The notes beneath the pieces were generated by a model. That model did no database searches, had not been told where the DNA came from, and saw only the letters and a program-made list of their open reading frames with translations. Positions 9,827-19,266 of a stretch of 64,000 bases of DNA are shown here, one piece after another (the first letter of the stretch is position 1; every line of letters starts with the position of its first letter). The stretch comes from Williamsia sp. CHRR-6 (GTDB lineage: Bacteria > Actinomycetota > Actinomycetes > Mycobacteriales > Mycobacteriaceae), in the NCBI RefSeq assembly GCF_018474015.1, contig NZ_JAHCSG010000001.1, positions 930,001-994,000 on the forward strand. The letters run 5' to 3'. Made by a program: the position numbers and the translations under genes.

Positions 9827-10452
9827 GCCCCCGTGGCGAGTGGGTCCGACGCGCCGGCGGGTTCGGAGTAGACGATGTCGACCAACGCGTCCCCGTCGTA
9901 GAGCAGGCTGGTCAACGAGGCCAGCGAGCACTGCCGACGACGCGGGTCGTGCCACAGCCGTTTGCCCTCGAGGAAACGGCGCAGCGTGTAGACCGGCAAC
10001 TGGTGGCTGACACACACCGCCTCATGGCCGCGGGCGGCGTCGCGGGCACGGGTGGCCACGGCCAACATCCGGTGGGCGATCTGGATGTAAGGCTCTCCCC
10101 ACGACGGGGTGAAAGGGTCGTGCAGCTTGGTCCAGTGCCGAGGCCGCCGCAGCGCCCCGTCGCCCACCGAGACGCGCAGTCCCTCGAAGACGTTCTCGGC
10201 TTCCAGCAGGCCGTCGTCGGTGACGATCGACAGCGCGTGGCGCGCGGCGATGGGGGTGGCAGTCTCCTGCGCACGTTGCAGCGGCGAGGCGAACACCGCC
10301 GTGATGTCGTGGTCGGCGAGCGCGTCGGACACCATGGCAGCCTGCTTGGAGCCGGTGGTCGACAACCCGAACCCGGGCAACCGCCCGTAAAGGATGCCTT
10401 CGGGGTTGTACACCTCGCCGTGGCGCATCATGTGCACGATCGTGCGGGTCAT
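9823..10452 (-). CDS. Histidine phosphatase family protein
   Basis: This 209-residue member of the phosphoglycerate mutase-like superfamily shows the catalytic MRHGEVYNP near the N-terminus, SPLQRAQET and the second histidine in [10 protein letters not shown]. Orthologues (Rv0525 in M. tuberculosis) always lie between hemL and the thioredoxin-like gene, but the substrate is not known. The ATG at 10452 has an AGGAG ribosome-binding site; a longer upstream reading is not supported. It is separate from the true glycolytic mutase at 45106-45849. Confidence 0.85.
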   Translation of the reverse strand: MTRTIVHMMRHGEVYNPEGILYGRLPGFGLSTTGSKQAAMVSDALADHDITAVFASPLQRAQETATPIAARHALSIVTDDGLLEAENVFEGLRVSVGDGALRRPRHWTKLHDPFTPSWGEPYIQIAHRMLAVATRARDAARGHEAVCVSHQLPVYTLRRFLEGKRLWHDPRRRQCSLASLTSLLYDGDALVDIVYSEPAGASDPLATGA

Positions 10453-10475
10453 CTGGGCAGCTCCTGTGACGTCAC

Positions 10476-10520
10476 GGTCTGGGTTCTCACGATCTGGGTT
10501 GTCGCAATCTGGGTCACGGT
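10476..10520. repeat. Three 15-bp tandem units between hemL and the phosphatase gene
   Basis: The core TCTGGGT recurs every 15 bp: units start at 10476, 10491 and 10506 (GGTCTGGGTTCTCAC and variants). They occupy most of the 67-bp gap downstream of hemL within the operon. Simple slippage is the plainest explanation. Confidence 0.5.
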
Positions 10521-11860
10521 CACACCGAACCCGCCGGCGCCGAGGCAGCTGCGGCGGCCCGCGCCGCATGCGGCATGGCCTGGGCGATCTGGTCGAAAGC
10601 ATCCTCGTCCAGCGCCGCCGACACAAACCACGCCTCGAACGCGCTCGGCGGCGGGTAGACGCCGCGTTCGAGCAGCGCGTGGAAGAACGGCGCGAATCGC
10701 CAGGTCTGACTCGCCTTCACCGCGGTGTAGTCGGTGATGGGGGTGTCGGGGTCGGAGGTGAAGAACACACTGACCATGTTGGCCGCGTACTGCACCCGAT
10801 GCCCCACGCCCGCAGCGGTGAGGGCCTCGGTGATGAGGTCGCCGAGCCGGCGAGCATTCGCATCCAGAGCTGCGTAGACGGCGTCGTCGGCCAGTCGTAG
10901 CGTGGTCAGTCCGGCCGCCACTGCCACCGGGTTCCCCGACAACGTGCCCGCCTGATAGACCGGCCCGATCGGGGCCAGGTAGGACATCACATCGGCGCGT
11001 CCACCGAACGCAGCCGCAGGCAGGCCCCCGCTCATCACCTTGCCGAAGGTGTAGAGGTCGCCGGCCACCCCGTCGACGCCGAACCAACCCGAGCGCGACA
11101 CCCGGAACCCGGTCATCACCTCGTCGATGATCAGCAGGGCGCCGTGGGCGGCGGTGAGGTCTTTGAGGCCCTGGTTGAAACCGGGCTGCGGGGCCACCGC
11201 GCCCATGTTTCCCGCCGCCGCCTCGGTGATGACGCAGGCGATCTGGTCGGGGTACTCGGCGAACGCCGCAGTCACGGCGGCAAGGTCGTTGTAGGGCAGC
11301 ACCAGGGTGTCGGCAGCCTGTGCCCCGGTGACACCGGGCGAGGTGGGCAGTCCCAGGGTGGCCACCCCCGACCCGGCGTCGGCGAGCAGCGCATCCACGT
11401 GGCCGTGATAGCAGCCGGCGAACTTGATGATCTTGCTGCGGCCGGTGAAGCCACGCGCCAAGCGGACCGCCGACATGGTGGCCTCGGTGCCGGAGTTGAC
11501 CAGGCGGATCCGTTGCACCGGCGCCACCCGCCCGATGATCTCCTCGGCCAGCTCGATCTCGGCCTCGGTGGGGGCGCCGAAGGACAGGCCGGTACTTGCT
11601 GCACGTTGCACCGCGGCGACCACCTCGGGGTGGGCATGGCCCAGGATCATCGGGCCCCACGAGCTGATCAGGTCGATGTAGGTGTTGCCGTCGGCATCGG
11701 TGAGACGGCACCCGGTGGCCGAGGCCATGAAACGCGGGGTGCCCCCGACCGCCGAGAAAGCACGCACCGGGGAGTTCACCCCGCCGGGGATCACGCCGCC
11801 GGCTCGGGCGAACAGGGCGGCGGAACGATCGGTGCTCTGGTGGGTCTGCGCGGCGGTCAC
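10520..11860 (-). CDS. hemL: Glutamate-1-semialdehyde 2,1-aminomutase HemL
   Basis: HemL makes 5-aminolevulinate from glutamate-1-semialdehyde, the second step of the C5 haem pathway begun by HemA at 28018-29376. The 446-residue protein is a fold-type I PLP aminotransferase. Visible are [16 protein letters not shown], the motif [12 protein letters not shown] with the PLP aspartate and the Schiff-base lysine in [19 protein letters not shown] use the GTG at 11860 (MTAAQTHQ); the frame stays open further upstream, but that part looks non-coding. It is the first gene of the cytochrome c maturation operon, linking haem supply to its use. Confidence 0.95.
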   Translation of the reverse strand: MTAAQTHQSTDRSAALFARAGGVIPGGVNSPVRAFSAVGGTPRFMASATGCRLTDADGNTYIDLISSWGPMILGHAHPEVVAAVQRAASTGLSFGAPTEAEIELAEEIIGRVAPVQRIRLVNSGTEATMSAVRLARGFTGRSKIIKFAGCYHGHVDALLADAGSGVATLGLPTSPGVTGAQAADTLVLPYNDLAAVTAAFAEYPDQIACVITEAAAGNMGAVAPQPGFNQGLKDLTAAHGALLIIDEVMTGFRVSRSGWFGVDGVAGDLYTFGKVMSGGLPAAAFGGRADVMSYLAPIGPVYQAGTLSGNPVAVAAGLTTLRLADDAVYAALDANARRLGDLITEALTAAGVGHRVQYAANMVSVFFTSDPDTPITDYTAVKASQTWRFAPFFHALLERGVYPPPSAFEAWFVSAALDEDAFDQIAQAMPHAARAAAAASAPAGSV

Positions 11861-12066
11861 CTCACCAGTGTTCCAAACCTGCCGCGGTGGACCGTCGCTG
11901 CGGGCCCTCACCAGGGCTGTTGGCGTTGTGCAGTGAGACAGACAACACCGGACAATGAGGTGAAACCGGACACTTCTGCATGTTCGTGATCCCGTCCGGC
12001 GGCTCACACTATTGAATGATGTGACCGGACGAGTCGAATCGGGCGATTCGTCGGGCGGAGATCGAG

Positions 12067-13323
12067 GTGGAGATGCAGTCGTCACGCGATTTCGCGCAAC
12101 GCGCCTTCGAGGCCGAGATGGTGCCCGCCTTCCAACCGATCGTCGATCTGCAGACCCGCACCGTGGTGGGGTACGAGTCGTTGGCGCGCTGGCCGTCGGA
12201 ACCGACGGCATCCCCGCCCGAGGTGTTCGACCACGCAGAGTCGCTGGGCAAGATGGGTGACCTGGACACCGTCTGTCGCCACACCTCGATGCGAGTTGCG
12301 ATTGGCCACGGGATGCGTTGCCCACACACGCTGTTCCTCAACCTCGAGCCCCGACGGCTCGACACCACCGAGTCGACGGAGTTCCCGGTGTCGCGGGTGC
12401 GCGCGGAGATGGGCGGTGTCCTCGACGTAGTCCACGAGCTGACCGAACGCGACCTGCTGACCGACCCCGCTGCGGTGCTGCGGGCGGTCGCGTGGTCGCG
12501 CCGCTTCCGGTTCGGGGTGGCGCTCGACGATGTGGGCGTGACGCCGGGATCGTTGGCCATGCTGCACCTGGTGTCCCCCGACATCGTCAAGCTGGATCGG
12601 CGACTGGTCCACGGCTACGAGCATTCCGGGGTGACCATCAACGCGGTACTGGACTACGCCAGCGAGAGCGGGGCGAGCATCGTCGCCGAGGGGATCGAGA
12701 CCGAGGACGACCTGGCCGCGGCCCGCATCACCGGAGCCACGCTGGGTCAGGGGTACCTGTTCGGTCGGCCCGGACCGCTGCCCGACCCGATGCCTGTCGC
12801 CGATCCCGACCTGGCGATCCGGCTGATCAGCGTCGACGATCCACCCATCCTCGACTCGCCCGCCGAGATCATCGAGCGACTGCCCTCGCACGTCACCGAC
12901 CACGAGACGATCATGCGGGTCGCCGACACCCTGGCCGACCGAAGCGGCGGCGGATACTCCACGCCCGGCTGCATGGTCACCGCTGTGCAGTATCCGGAGG
13001 TGTTCGCGCAGCGGTTCGCACGGTTCTATCCGGCGTTCGCGGCCAAACACACCATCGTCGGGGTGGTGGGCGCGGGCGACGTCCAGATCGCCGGGGTGCG
13101 CACAGCCGCCGATCCGCGCGAAGGGTTCACCGGCCAACTGGCCATGGCGATCCTCAACCAGAACTACGCCAGCGCGCTGGTCGCGGTCGACCTCGGCGAC
13201 TCCGGACCGCTGGCCCAGCGCCGATACCGTTGGGTCTACACCCATCAACGCGCCGCAGTGCGGGAGGTGGCGCGGTCGATCGTGGCCCGGCTGGCACCGT
13301 TGGCCGGCACCGACGGCGACTGA
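12067..13323 (+). CDS. EAL-domain protein with C-terminal DICT-like domain
   Basis: The N-terminal half is a cyclic-di-GMP phosphodiesterase (EAL) domain. The signature is ESL at residues 37-39 (GYESLARW). Other metal and substrate positions appear conserved: N92 (NLEP), E124/E127 (HELTE), D154-D155, K175 (IVKLD), E208 (VAEGIE) and Q228 (LGQGYLFG). Loop 6, normally DDFGTG, is DDVGVTPGS, so dimerisation or activity may be altered. Residues about 265-410 resemble the DICT sensory domain found with GGDEF/EAL and two-component proteins; this is moderate-confidence recognition. No GGDEF domain is attached. GTG 12067 has GGAG 6 nt upstream; an ATG lies two codons later. Confidence 0.78.
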   Translation: MEMQSSRDFAQRAFEAEMVPAFQPIVDLQTRTVVGYESLARWPSEPTASPPEVFDHAESLGKMGDLDTVCRHTSMRVAIGHGMRCPHTLFLNLEPRRLDTTESTEFPVSRVRAEMGGVLDVVHELTERDLLTDPAAVLRAVAWSRRFRFGVALDDVGVTPGSLAMLHLVSPDIVKLDRRLVHGYEHSGVTINAVLDYASESGASIVAEGIETEDDLAAARITGATLGQGYLFGRPGPLPDPMPVADPDLAIRLISVDDPPILDSPAEIIERLPSHVTDHETIMRVADTLADRSGGGYSTPGCMVTAVQYPEVFAQRFARFYPAFAAKHTIVGVVGAGDVQIAGVRTAADPREGFTGQLAMAILNQNYASALVAVDLGDSGPLAQRRYRWVYTHQRAAVREVARSIVARLAPLAGTDGD

Positions 13324-13466
13324 TCGCACGCCGCACCTCACACACCGCACCGATATCGCCGACAACACGGATACGGTCGTCTGATTGCGCCTAAGCTGAG
13401 CAGATCGTCAGTGCCACACCCGCCTGACCACTCGAATCGCAGCTCACCCCGGCACGGAAGGCAGCC

Positions 13467-14870
13467 ATGAGTTCCTCGACCGTCCTGCAGAACTGGATCA
13501 ACGGCGCGTTCGTCGCCTCCGGTTCCACCGAGACCCTCGACGTGATCAACCCGATCGACGAGACCGTGGTGGCGGTGTCGCCGATCTCCACCGACGCCGA
13601 CGTCGACGCCGCCATGGCCGCGGCCACCGCGGCGTTTGCCACCTGGGGCAAGACCACCCCGTCGGTGCGGCAGACCGCGCTGTTGAAGTTGGCCGACGCG
13701 CTGGAGGCGAACTCCGATCGACTGGTGGCCGCCCAGGCCCGCAACACCGGCCAACCCGCCCAGCAGATCGCCGACGAAGAGGTGGCGGTGGGCGCCGATC
13801 AGATCCGGTTCTTCGCCGGCGCGGCGCGCATGTTGGAGGGCAAGGCCGCCGGGGAGTACATGGACGGGTTCACCTCGTATGTCCGCCGCGAACCGATCGG
13901 CGTGGTCGGGCAGGTGACGCCGTGGAACTACCCGTTGATGATGGCGCTGTGGAAGATCGGCCCGGCGCTGGCCGCAGGCAACACCATCGTCCTCAAACCC
14001 AGTGACACCACCCCCGAGTCCACCCTGGTGCTGGCCGAGCTGACCAAGGGCATCCTGCCCGACGGGGTGTTCAACGTGGTGCTGGGCAACGGCGCCACCG
14101 GCGCGGCGGTGGTCAGCCACAAGACCCCGGGACTGGTCGCCATCACCGGGTCGGTGCGCGCCGGGATCGCCGTGGCGGTGGCCGCAGCGCAGCAACTCAA
14201 GCGAGCCCACCTCGAACTCGGCGGCAAGGCACCTGCGGTGGTGTTCGCCGACGCCGATCTCGACACCGCGGTGGCCCCGATCGCCGACGCCGCGTTCTTC
14301 AACGCCGGGCAGGACTGCACCGCAGTGACCCGCATCTTGGTGCACTCCTCCATCCATGACGCGTTCGTCGAGAAGCTGGTCGCCTACACCGCCGGGGTCA
14401 CCACTCCCCCACTCAACAACGTCAACCACTTCGGCAAGGTCACCTCGGTGCTGGCAGGAGTGCCCGCGCACGCGACGGTGGCCATAGGTGGAAAGCGCAA
14501 GGGCGACAAGGGCTTCTTCGTCGAGCCCACCGTGATCACCGGGGTACACCAGGACGATGCGCTGGTCCAGGAGGAGACCTTCGGACCGGTGGTGACCGTG
14601 CAGGCCTTCGACGACGAGACGCAGGCGGTCGAGTTGGCCAACGACGTGAACTACGGTCTGGCGTCGAGTGTCTGGACTCGCGATCACGCCACCGCCACCC
14701 GGATGACCGCGGCCCTGGACTTCGGGTGCGTGTGGATCAACTGCCACATCCCCTTGGTCGCCGAGATGCCACACGGAGGGTTCAAGAACTCCGGCTACGG
14801 CAAGGATCTGTCCGGGTACGGGGTGGAGGACTACACCCGCATCAAGCACGTGATGAGTTCCACCAGCTAG
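13467..14870 (+). CDS. Aldehyde dehydrogenase (aminobutyraldehyde dehydrogenase-like)
   Basis: This 467-residue NAD(P)-dependent aldehyde dehydrogenase has a Rossmann segment TPWNYPLMMALWKIGPAL. The general base is E250 in LELGGKAP and the catalytic cysteine is C284 in FNAGQDCTAV. The sequence style is that of gamma-aminobutyraldehyde (PatD/Prr) dehydrogenases. The copper amine oxidase gene follows on the same strand after 58 bp, so a two-step route from primary amine to aldehyde to acid is likely. The ATG is preceded by GGAAGG. Confidence 0.88.
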   Translation: MSSSTVLQNWINGAFVASGSTETLDVINPIDETVVAVSPISTDADVDAAMAAATAAFATWGKTTPSVRQTALLKLADALEANSDRLVAAQARNTGQPAQQIADEEVAVGADQIRFFAGAARMLEGKAAGEYMDGFTSYVRREPIGVVGQVTPWNYPLMMALWKIGPALAAGNTIVLKPSDTTPESTLVLAELTKGILPDGVFNVVLGNGATGAAVVSHKTPGLVAITGSVRAGIAVAVAAAQQLKRAHLELGGKAPAVVFADADLDTAVAPIADAAFFNAGQDCTAVTRILVHSSIHDAFVEKLVAYTAGVTTPPLNNVNHFGKVTSVLAGVPAHATVAIGGKRKGDKGFFVEPTVITGVHQDDALVQEETFGPVVTVQAFDDETQAVELANDVNYGLASSVWTRDHATATRMTAALDFGCVWINCHIPLVAEMPHGGFKNSGYGKDLSGYGVEDYTRIKHVMSSTS

Positions 14871-14928
14871 TTGGTCTGTCGGGTTGCTCGAGACCGGGGC
14901 GCTCGCTTCTGAGATGGAGGTACCCCCG

Positions 14929-16878
14929 ATGTCGCTGTCGCATCCCCTCGATCCGCTCGACGCCGACGAGTTCCGTTCGGTGACAACCATTCTGCGGGAG
15001 CACCGGGGGGTGGGTCCGGGATGGCGGTTCTGCTCGGTGGAGATGATCGAACCGAGCAAGGCCGACTTGCGCGAGTTCGATGCCGCCGGAGCCGTCCCGG
15101 CCCGGCGCGCCCTGGCCACCCTGCTGCACTCGCCGCGCAACCTCACCGTCAAAGCGGTGGTGTCGCTGACGGCGGGCACAGTGGAATCGTTCGACGAGAT
15201 CCCCGGGGTACAGCCGAACTTCACCGTCGACGAGTACGAAGAATGCGATCAGGTACTGCGTTCGCACCCGGATGTGGTTGCCGCCCTGGCCCGGCGCGGC
15301 ATCACCGACCTGGATCTGGTGTTCATGGACACCTGGACCTACGGCGCCGCGGTGATGCCACCGGAGTGGGCCGACCGACGGTTGGGCTGGTCGGACACGT
15401 GGATGCGGGGTGAGGCCGGCGGCAACCTCTACGCGCACCCGGTCAGCGGCCTGCACTGTGTCATCGACGTCAACACGATGGAGGTGTTGCGTATCGAGGA
15501 CAGTGCCGATCGCCCTGAGGGTTTCGTGGAGCCGGCCCCGGTGATGGGCGAGTACGTGCCGTCGTTGATCCCCGAACGCATCCGGTGCACCTGGACGCGG
15601 GAACCGCTCAAGCCGTTGAAGATCACCCAACCCGAGGGTCCGTCTTTCACGCTGGAGGGCAATCTGCTGCGGTGGCAGAACTGGTCGATGCGTGTGGGTT
15701 TCAACCACCGCGAGGGAATGACGTTGCACACGGTCAGTTTTCGCGACGGAGATCGGGATCGGTCGGTGGCGCACAAGATGTCGTTCGCCGAGATGATGGT
15801 CCCCTACCGCGATCACTGCGAGGACCACTACCGCCGCACCGCCTTCGACATCGGCGAATGGGGTCTGGGCTTCATGACCACCTCCCTGGAACTGGGCTGC
15901 GACTGCCTGGGCGAGATCCGCTATCTTGATGCCACCCTGCACAATTCGGCCGGCGAGCCGTACGTGATCCGTAACGCGATCTGCATCCACGAAGAGGACA
16001 ACGCGGTGCTGTGGAAGCACGTGGACCACAACGGGACCGCCGAGGTGCGCCGTATGCGATTGCTTACGGTGTCGTTCCACGTGACCGTCGCCAACTACGA
16101 GTACCTGGTCTATTGGCGGTTCTACCAGGACGGCAACATCCAGTGCGAGGTGCGCGCAACCGGGATCATGGTCACCACCCCGGTCCGGCCCGGCGAACCG
16201 CATCCGCACGGCACCCTGGTCGACCATCGCACCTACGCCCCGTTTCACCAACATTTCCTGGTTGCGCGGCTCGATCTCGATGTCGACGGCACCAACAACA
16301 CCGTGGTGATGAGCGAGACCGAGGCGGAGCCGATGGGCCCAGGCAACCCGTACGGCCTGTCGCTGGTGCAACGCAACACGCCGCTGCGCACCGAATCCGA
16401 GGGCGCACAGGACATGAACTGGGCCAGTCAACGCAGTTGGAAGGTGACCAACCCCAACGTGACCACCGGGTTGGGGCTGCATCCGGCGTACAAGTTGGTG
16501 CCCGGTGACGCCATCCCACCGCTGTTCGACCCAGCGTCACCGATCTTCCAGCGCGCCACCGTCATCGGGCACACTCTGTGGGTCACCCCGAACGATCCCG
16601 AGGAACGTTGGCCGGCAGGCGAGTTCGTCAACCAGTCGGCCACCGACACCGGGATCGGGGCGTGGACCAAGGCCAACCGACCGATCGAGAACACCGACGT
16701 GGTGCTGTGGTACGTCTTCGGCATCCACCACATCACCCGCCCGGAGGACTGGCCGGTGATGCCGAGTGACACGGTGTCGTTCTGGCTCAAGCCGTTCGGG
16801 TTCTTCGACCGCAACCCGGCCCTGGACGTAGCCCCCACCGAAAAGGCGTGCGCCACCGACGACACCTCCTGCCACTGA
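14929..16878 (+). CDS. Copper-containing primary amine oxidase
   Basis: This 649-residue quinoenzyme oxidises primary amines to aldehydes with release of ammonia and hydrogen peroxide. The topaquinone precursor tyrosine is Y390 in VANYEYLVYW, and the catalytic base is probably D307 in AFDIGEWGLG. Copper histidines are expected in HQHFL-type and GIHHITRPEDWPVM contexts; HHITR and FHQHF are present. Length matches Arthrobacter phenylethylamine oxidase. GGAGG 8 nt before ATG 14929 sets the start. It pairs with the upstream aldehyde dehydrogenase. A 21-bp repeat array begins 3 bp after the stop codon. Confidence 0.93.
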   Translation: MSLSHPLDPLDADEFRSVTTILREHRGVGPGWRFCSVEMIEPSKADLREFDAAGAVPARRALATLLHSPRNLTVKAVVSLTAGTVESFDEIPGVQPNFTVDEYEECDQVLRSHPDVVAALARRGITDLDLVFMDTWTYGAAVMPPEWADRRLGWSDTWMRGEAGGNLYAHPVSGLHCVIDVNTMEVLRIEDSADRPEGFVEPAPVMGEYVPSLIPERIRCTWTREPLKPLKITQPEGPSFTLEGNLLRWQNWSMRVGFNHREGMTLHTVSFRDGDRDRSVAHKMSFAEMMVPYRDHCEDHYRRTAFDIGEWGLGFMTTSLELGCDCLGEIRYLDATLHNSAGEPYVIRNAICIHEEDNAVLWKHVDHNGTAEVRRMRLLTVSFHVTVANYEYLVYWRFYQDGNIQCEVRATGIMVTTPVRPGEPHPHGTLVDHRTYAPFHQHFLVARLDLDVDGTNNTVVMSETEAEPMGPGNPYGLSLVQRNTPLRTESEGAQDMNWASQRSWKVTNPNVTTGLGLHPAYKLVPGDAIPPLFDPASPIFQRATVIGHTLWVTPNDPEERWPAGEFVNQSATDTGIGAWTKANRPIENTDVVLWYVFGIHHITRPEDWPVMPSDTVSFWLKPFGFFDRNPALDVAPTEKACATDDTSCH

Positions 16879-16881
16879 CTC

Positions 16882-17026
16882 GTCGGTTGGGCGCAAACCC
16901 GCGTCGGTTGGGCGCAAACCCGCGTCGGTTGGGCGGAAACCGGTGTCGGTTGGGCGCAAACCCGCGTCGGTTGGGCGGAAACCCGCGTCGGTTGGGCGGA
17001 AACCGGTGTCGGTTGGGCGCAAACCT
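16882..17026 (+). repeat. 21-bp tandem repeat array 1 (seven units)
   Basis: Units begin at 16882, 16903, 16924, 16945, 16966, 16987 and 17008, the last being truncated. Each reads GTCGGTTGGGCG, then C or G, then AAACC, then CGC or GGT. The array fills the whole space between the amine oxidase stop (16876-16878) and the stop codon of the converging TetR gene (17025-17027), which it overlaps by two bases. Units are nearly identical and there are no spacers. The same family recurs at 18913-19080 (opposite strand) and 59129-59250. Confidence 0.9.
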
Positions 17027-17614
17027 ATGACGCCTCGTCCACCGTTGCCCGCCAGCCGGCGATCAGCACCGCCAGCCCGGAATCGAACGCGCGGTCGGCC
17101 CGGTCGGAATCTTTGGCGTGCGCCAGCGCACCGAGGAGATCGGGATCATCGGTGGCTTCGGCGGACCATACCTCCTGCGGCGCTGCGAGATCGAGGGCCG
17201 ACCCGAGCACGAAGGCGTCGCGGATGGTGATCGCGTCGAGGGTTGCAACATCGGTCAACCCAGCGGCGCGGAAGGCTCGGGCCAAAGTCTCATACGTCGC
17301 CACCGCCATCCGACTACCTACGGTCTGCCCGGTGAGCAGCGGGATCAGCCGCGGGTGCGCACAGTAGGCGTCCCGAGAGGAGCGGGCGGCCGCACTCACC
17401 GTGTCGCTCCACGACTGCGCCTGCGCCGCAGTGCGAACCAGCACCGATGCCATCACGCGGTCGCGTAGCAGCTCGATGATCTCGCCGCGCCCCCCGACGT
17501 GGTTGTACAACGACGACGGTCGAACCTGAAGCGCCGCAGCAACACCCGGCTCGGTAAGTCGCCGGTACGGTCCACCACCGCCAACGCCGCATCGACGATG
17601 AGTTCGACCGACAA
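17025..17614 (-). pseudogene. TetR-family regulator gene broken by a one-base frameshift
   Basis: From 17510 the frame encodes a TetR tail: YNHVGGRGEIIELLRDR (end of the helix-turn-helix) followed by a C-terminal ligand domain. The missing first half of the helix-turn-helix (SVELIVDAALAVVDRTGD) is present directly upstream but in another frame. A single missing base near 17556-17560 breaks TGD-LTEPGVAAALQVRPSSL. Restoring it gives one normal TetR protein from about 17614 (TTG) to 17025. The damage may be real or a sequencing error. The gene lies 45 bp downstream of the alcohol dehydrogenase on the same strand, so it may once have regulated it. Confidence 0.75.
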
Positions 17615-17658
17615 GATCGGTGAGCGCGAACGAAGCTTGCGATGAGGCTAGGCAGCGC

Positions 17659-18693
17659 TCACGGCGCGACGAGGACCTTCAACGCTTCACGGTCGGCCAT
17701 CTGCTGGTAACCCGCAGGTACCCCGTCGATCCCGACCGTCACATCGAACACCCTGCCCGGGTTGATCTTTCCCTCGAGGATGTCGGGCATCAGTTGTTCG
17801 ATGTAGGCGCGCGCAGGGGCGACGCCGCCGGTCAGGGTGATGTTGTTCATGAAGAACTGCCGCCCGGCCGTGACCTGTTGGTACTGAGGCACACCCACGC
17901 GGCTGACGGTGCCACCGGCGCGGACCACGCCGAACGCGGTGTTGAGCGCGTCCTCGTAGCCAACGCATTCCAGCACCTGACGGGTACCGTCGCCGCCGGT
18001 CAGCTCACGCACCTTCGCGATGCCTTCCTCGCCGCGTTCAGCCACCACGTCGGTGGCACCGAATTCGCGTCCGATGTCGGTACGCACCGTGTGGCGACCC
18101 ATCAGGATGATCTGCTCGGCACCGAGCCGTTTGGCGGCCAACACAGCCGAAAGACCCACTGCGCCATCGCCGATCACCGTCACGGAGCTTCCCTGGCTCA
18201 CCCCTGCGGTCACGGCGCAGTGGTGTCCAGTGGGGAAGACATCCGACAGCGTGAGCAGCGAGGGCAGCAACGCCGAGTCCGGCGCGACGGGCAGCTTGAC
18301 CAAGGTCCCCTGGGCCTGGGGCACCCGTACAGCTTCGCCCTGACCGCCGTCCACCCCGCCGAAACCCCAGCCGCCGCCGTGGCGACACGACGTGTGCAGG
18401 CCTTCGGTGCAGAAGTCGCAGGTGTTGTCGGCCCACACGAACGGGGCGACCACCAGATCGCCGCGCGACAGACCGTTCACGTCGGCACCCACGTCCTCGA
18501 TCACCCCGAGGAACTCGTGCCCGATGCGCTGGCCCTTCTCCGACGCAGGCTTGGATCCATAGGGCCACAGGTCGCTGCCGCAGATACACGACCGAACGAC
18601 CCGCACCACCGCATCGGTCGGGTCGACGATGACTGGATCAGGGACCTCCTCGACCCGTACGTCACCGGCTCCGTAGATAAGTGTCGCCTTCAT
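17659..18693 (-). CDS. Zinc-dependent alcohol dehydrogenase (MDR family)
   Basis: This 344-residue medium-chain dehydrogenase has the catalytic zinc ligands in CICGSD and GHEFLG. A structural-zinc loop with cysteines CDFCTEGLHTSC follows, and the Rossmann motif is VIGDGAVGLSAVLAAKRLGA. An aspartate-like motif after the glycine loop is not obvious, so NAD versus NADP preference is open. The ATG at 18693 follows AGGAG; the GTG two codons earlier lies in that ribosome-binding site. The adjacent broken TetR gene may be its former regulator. The imperfect palindrome at 18773-18790 upstream could be an operator. Confidence 0.85.
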   Translation of the reverse strand: MKATLIYGAGDVRVEEVPDPVIVDPTDAVVRVVRSCICGSDLWPYGSKPASEKGQRIGHEFLGVIEDVGADVNGLSRGDLVVAPFVWADNTCDFCTEGLHTSCRHGGGWGFGGVDGGQGEAVRVPQAQGTLVKLPVAPDSALLPSLLTLSDVFPTGHHCAVTAGVSQGSSVTVIGDGAVGLSAVLAAKRLGAEQIILMGRHTVRTDIGREFGATDVVAERGEEGIAKVRELTGGDGTRQVLECVGYEDALNTAFGVVRAGGTVSRVGVPQYQQVTAGRQFFMNNITLTGGVAPARAYIEQLMPDILEGKINPGRVFDVTVGIDGVPAGYQQMADREALKVLVAP

Positions 18694-18912
18694 TGCCACT
18701 CCTGTTCGTGTCGTCGAGAACCTCTCGCGCGGTGGCCTCTGCGGACATCACCCATCCGCCGACGACCAATGCACTCCCGCTTATGAGAGTACGGACGCGC
18801 GGACTCGGTTTCCGACGCTTCCAGTGGTCGCCGACGATCACCGCGTCGTTCCGCGCCACCCGGCGAGCTGTCCCACGACGCACGCGCTAGATGTTTCGAC
18901 TCCGTCGAACCC

Positions 18913-19080
18913 GGGGTTTGGCGCCCAACCGACGGGGATTAGCGCCCAACCGACGGGGATTAGCGCCCAGTCGACGGGGTTTGGCGCCCAACCGACGGGG
19001 TTTAGCGCCCAGTCGACGGGGTTTAGCGCCCAACCGACTGGGTTTAGCGCCCAACCGACGGGGATTAGCGCCCAACCGAC
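18913..19080 (-). repeat. 21-bp tandem repeat array 2 (eight units, minus orientation)
   Basis: Eight units start at 18913, 18934, 18955, 18976, 18997, 19018, 19039 and 19060 on the plus strand. On the minus strand they read GTCGGTTGGGCG or GTCGACTGGGCG, followed by CCAAA, CTAAA or CTAAT and then CCCC. The same consensus appears in arrays 1 and 3. The array lies in the gap between the alcohol dehydrogenase promoter side and the hsp20 3' end. Open frames through it give a heptapeptide repeat on both strands, but none has a ribosome-binding site or a plausible product. Confidence 0.9.
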
Positions 19081-19208
19081 GGGCCATCCTCGCCGAGGGC
19101 CTACCCCGGCGCCGCGTGGTGGGCGTCGATGCCTGCAGACTGTTCGCCCGAGGTGGCGACATCCACTGCATCACCTGTCAGCAACCCGCCCGAGACACAA
19201 CACAACGA

Positions 19209-19243
19209 ACGCTGCCCGCATCGAACCTCGATGCGGGCAGCGT
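19209..19243. terminator. Strong hairpin terminator downstream of hsp20
   Basis: A 16-bp perfect stem (ACGCTGCCCGCATCGA with its complement) closes a 3-nt loop. It begins 24 bp after the hsp20 stop codon on the minus strand. TGTTT follows on the plus side. It should stop hsp20 transcription before array 2. Confidence 0.8.
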
Positions 19244-19266
19244 GTTTCGTCGCGGCGTGATCTACG

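Noticed and set aside
13338-15224. Long minus-strand open frame of 628 codons opposite the aldehyde dehydrogenase.
   Set aside because: It is antisense to a gene with intact catalytic motifs, is Gly/Arg/His-rich with no recognisable domain, and reflects the rarity of stop codons in high-GC DNA.
14842-16482. Minus-strand open frame of 546 codons opposite the amine oxidase.
   Set aside because: Same reason: the plus-strand enzyme has its cofactor and copper motifs, and the antisense frame has none.
16882-17026. CRISPR array in the 21-bp repeat region.
   Set aside because: Units are directly adjacent with no spacers, and no cas genes are present in the window.
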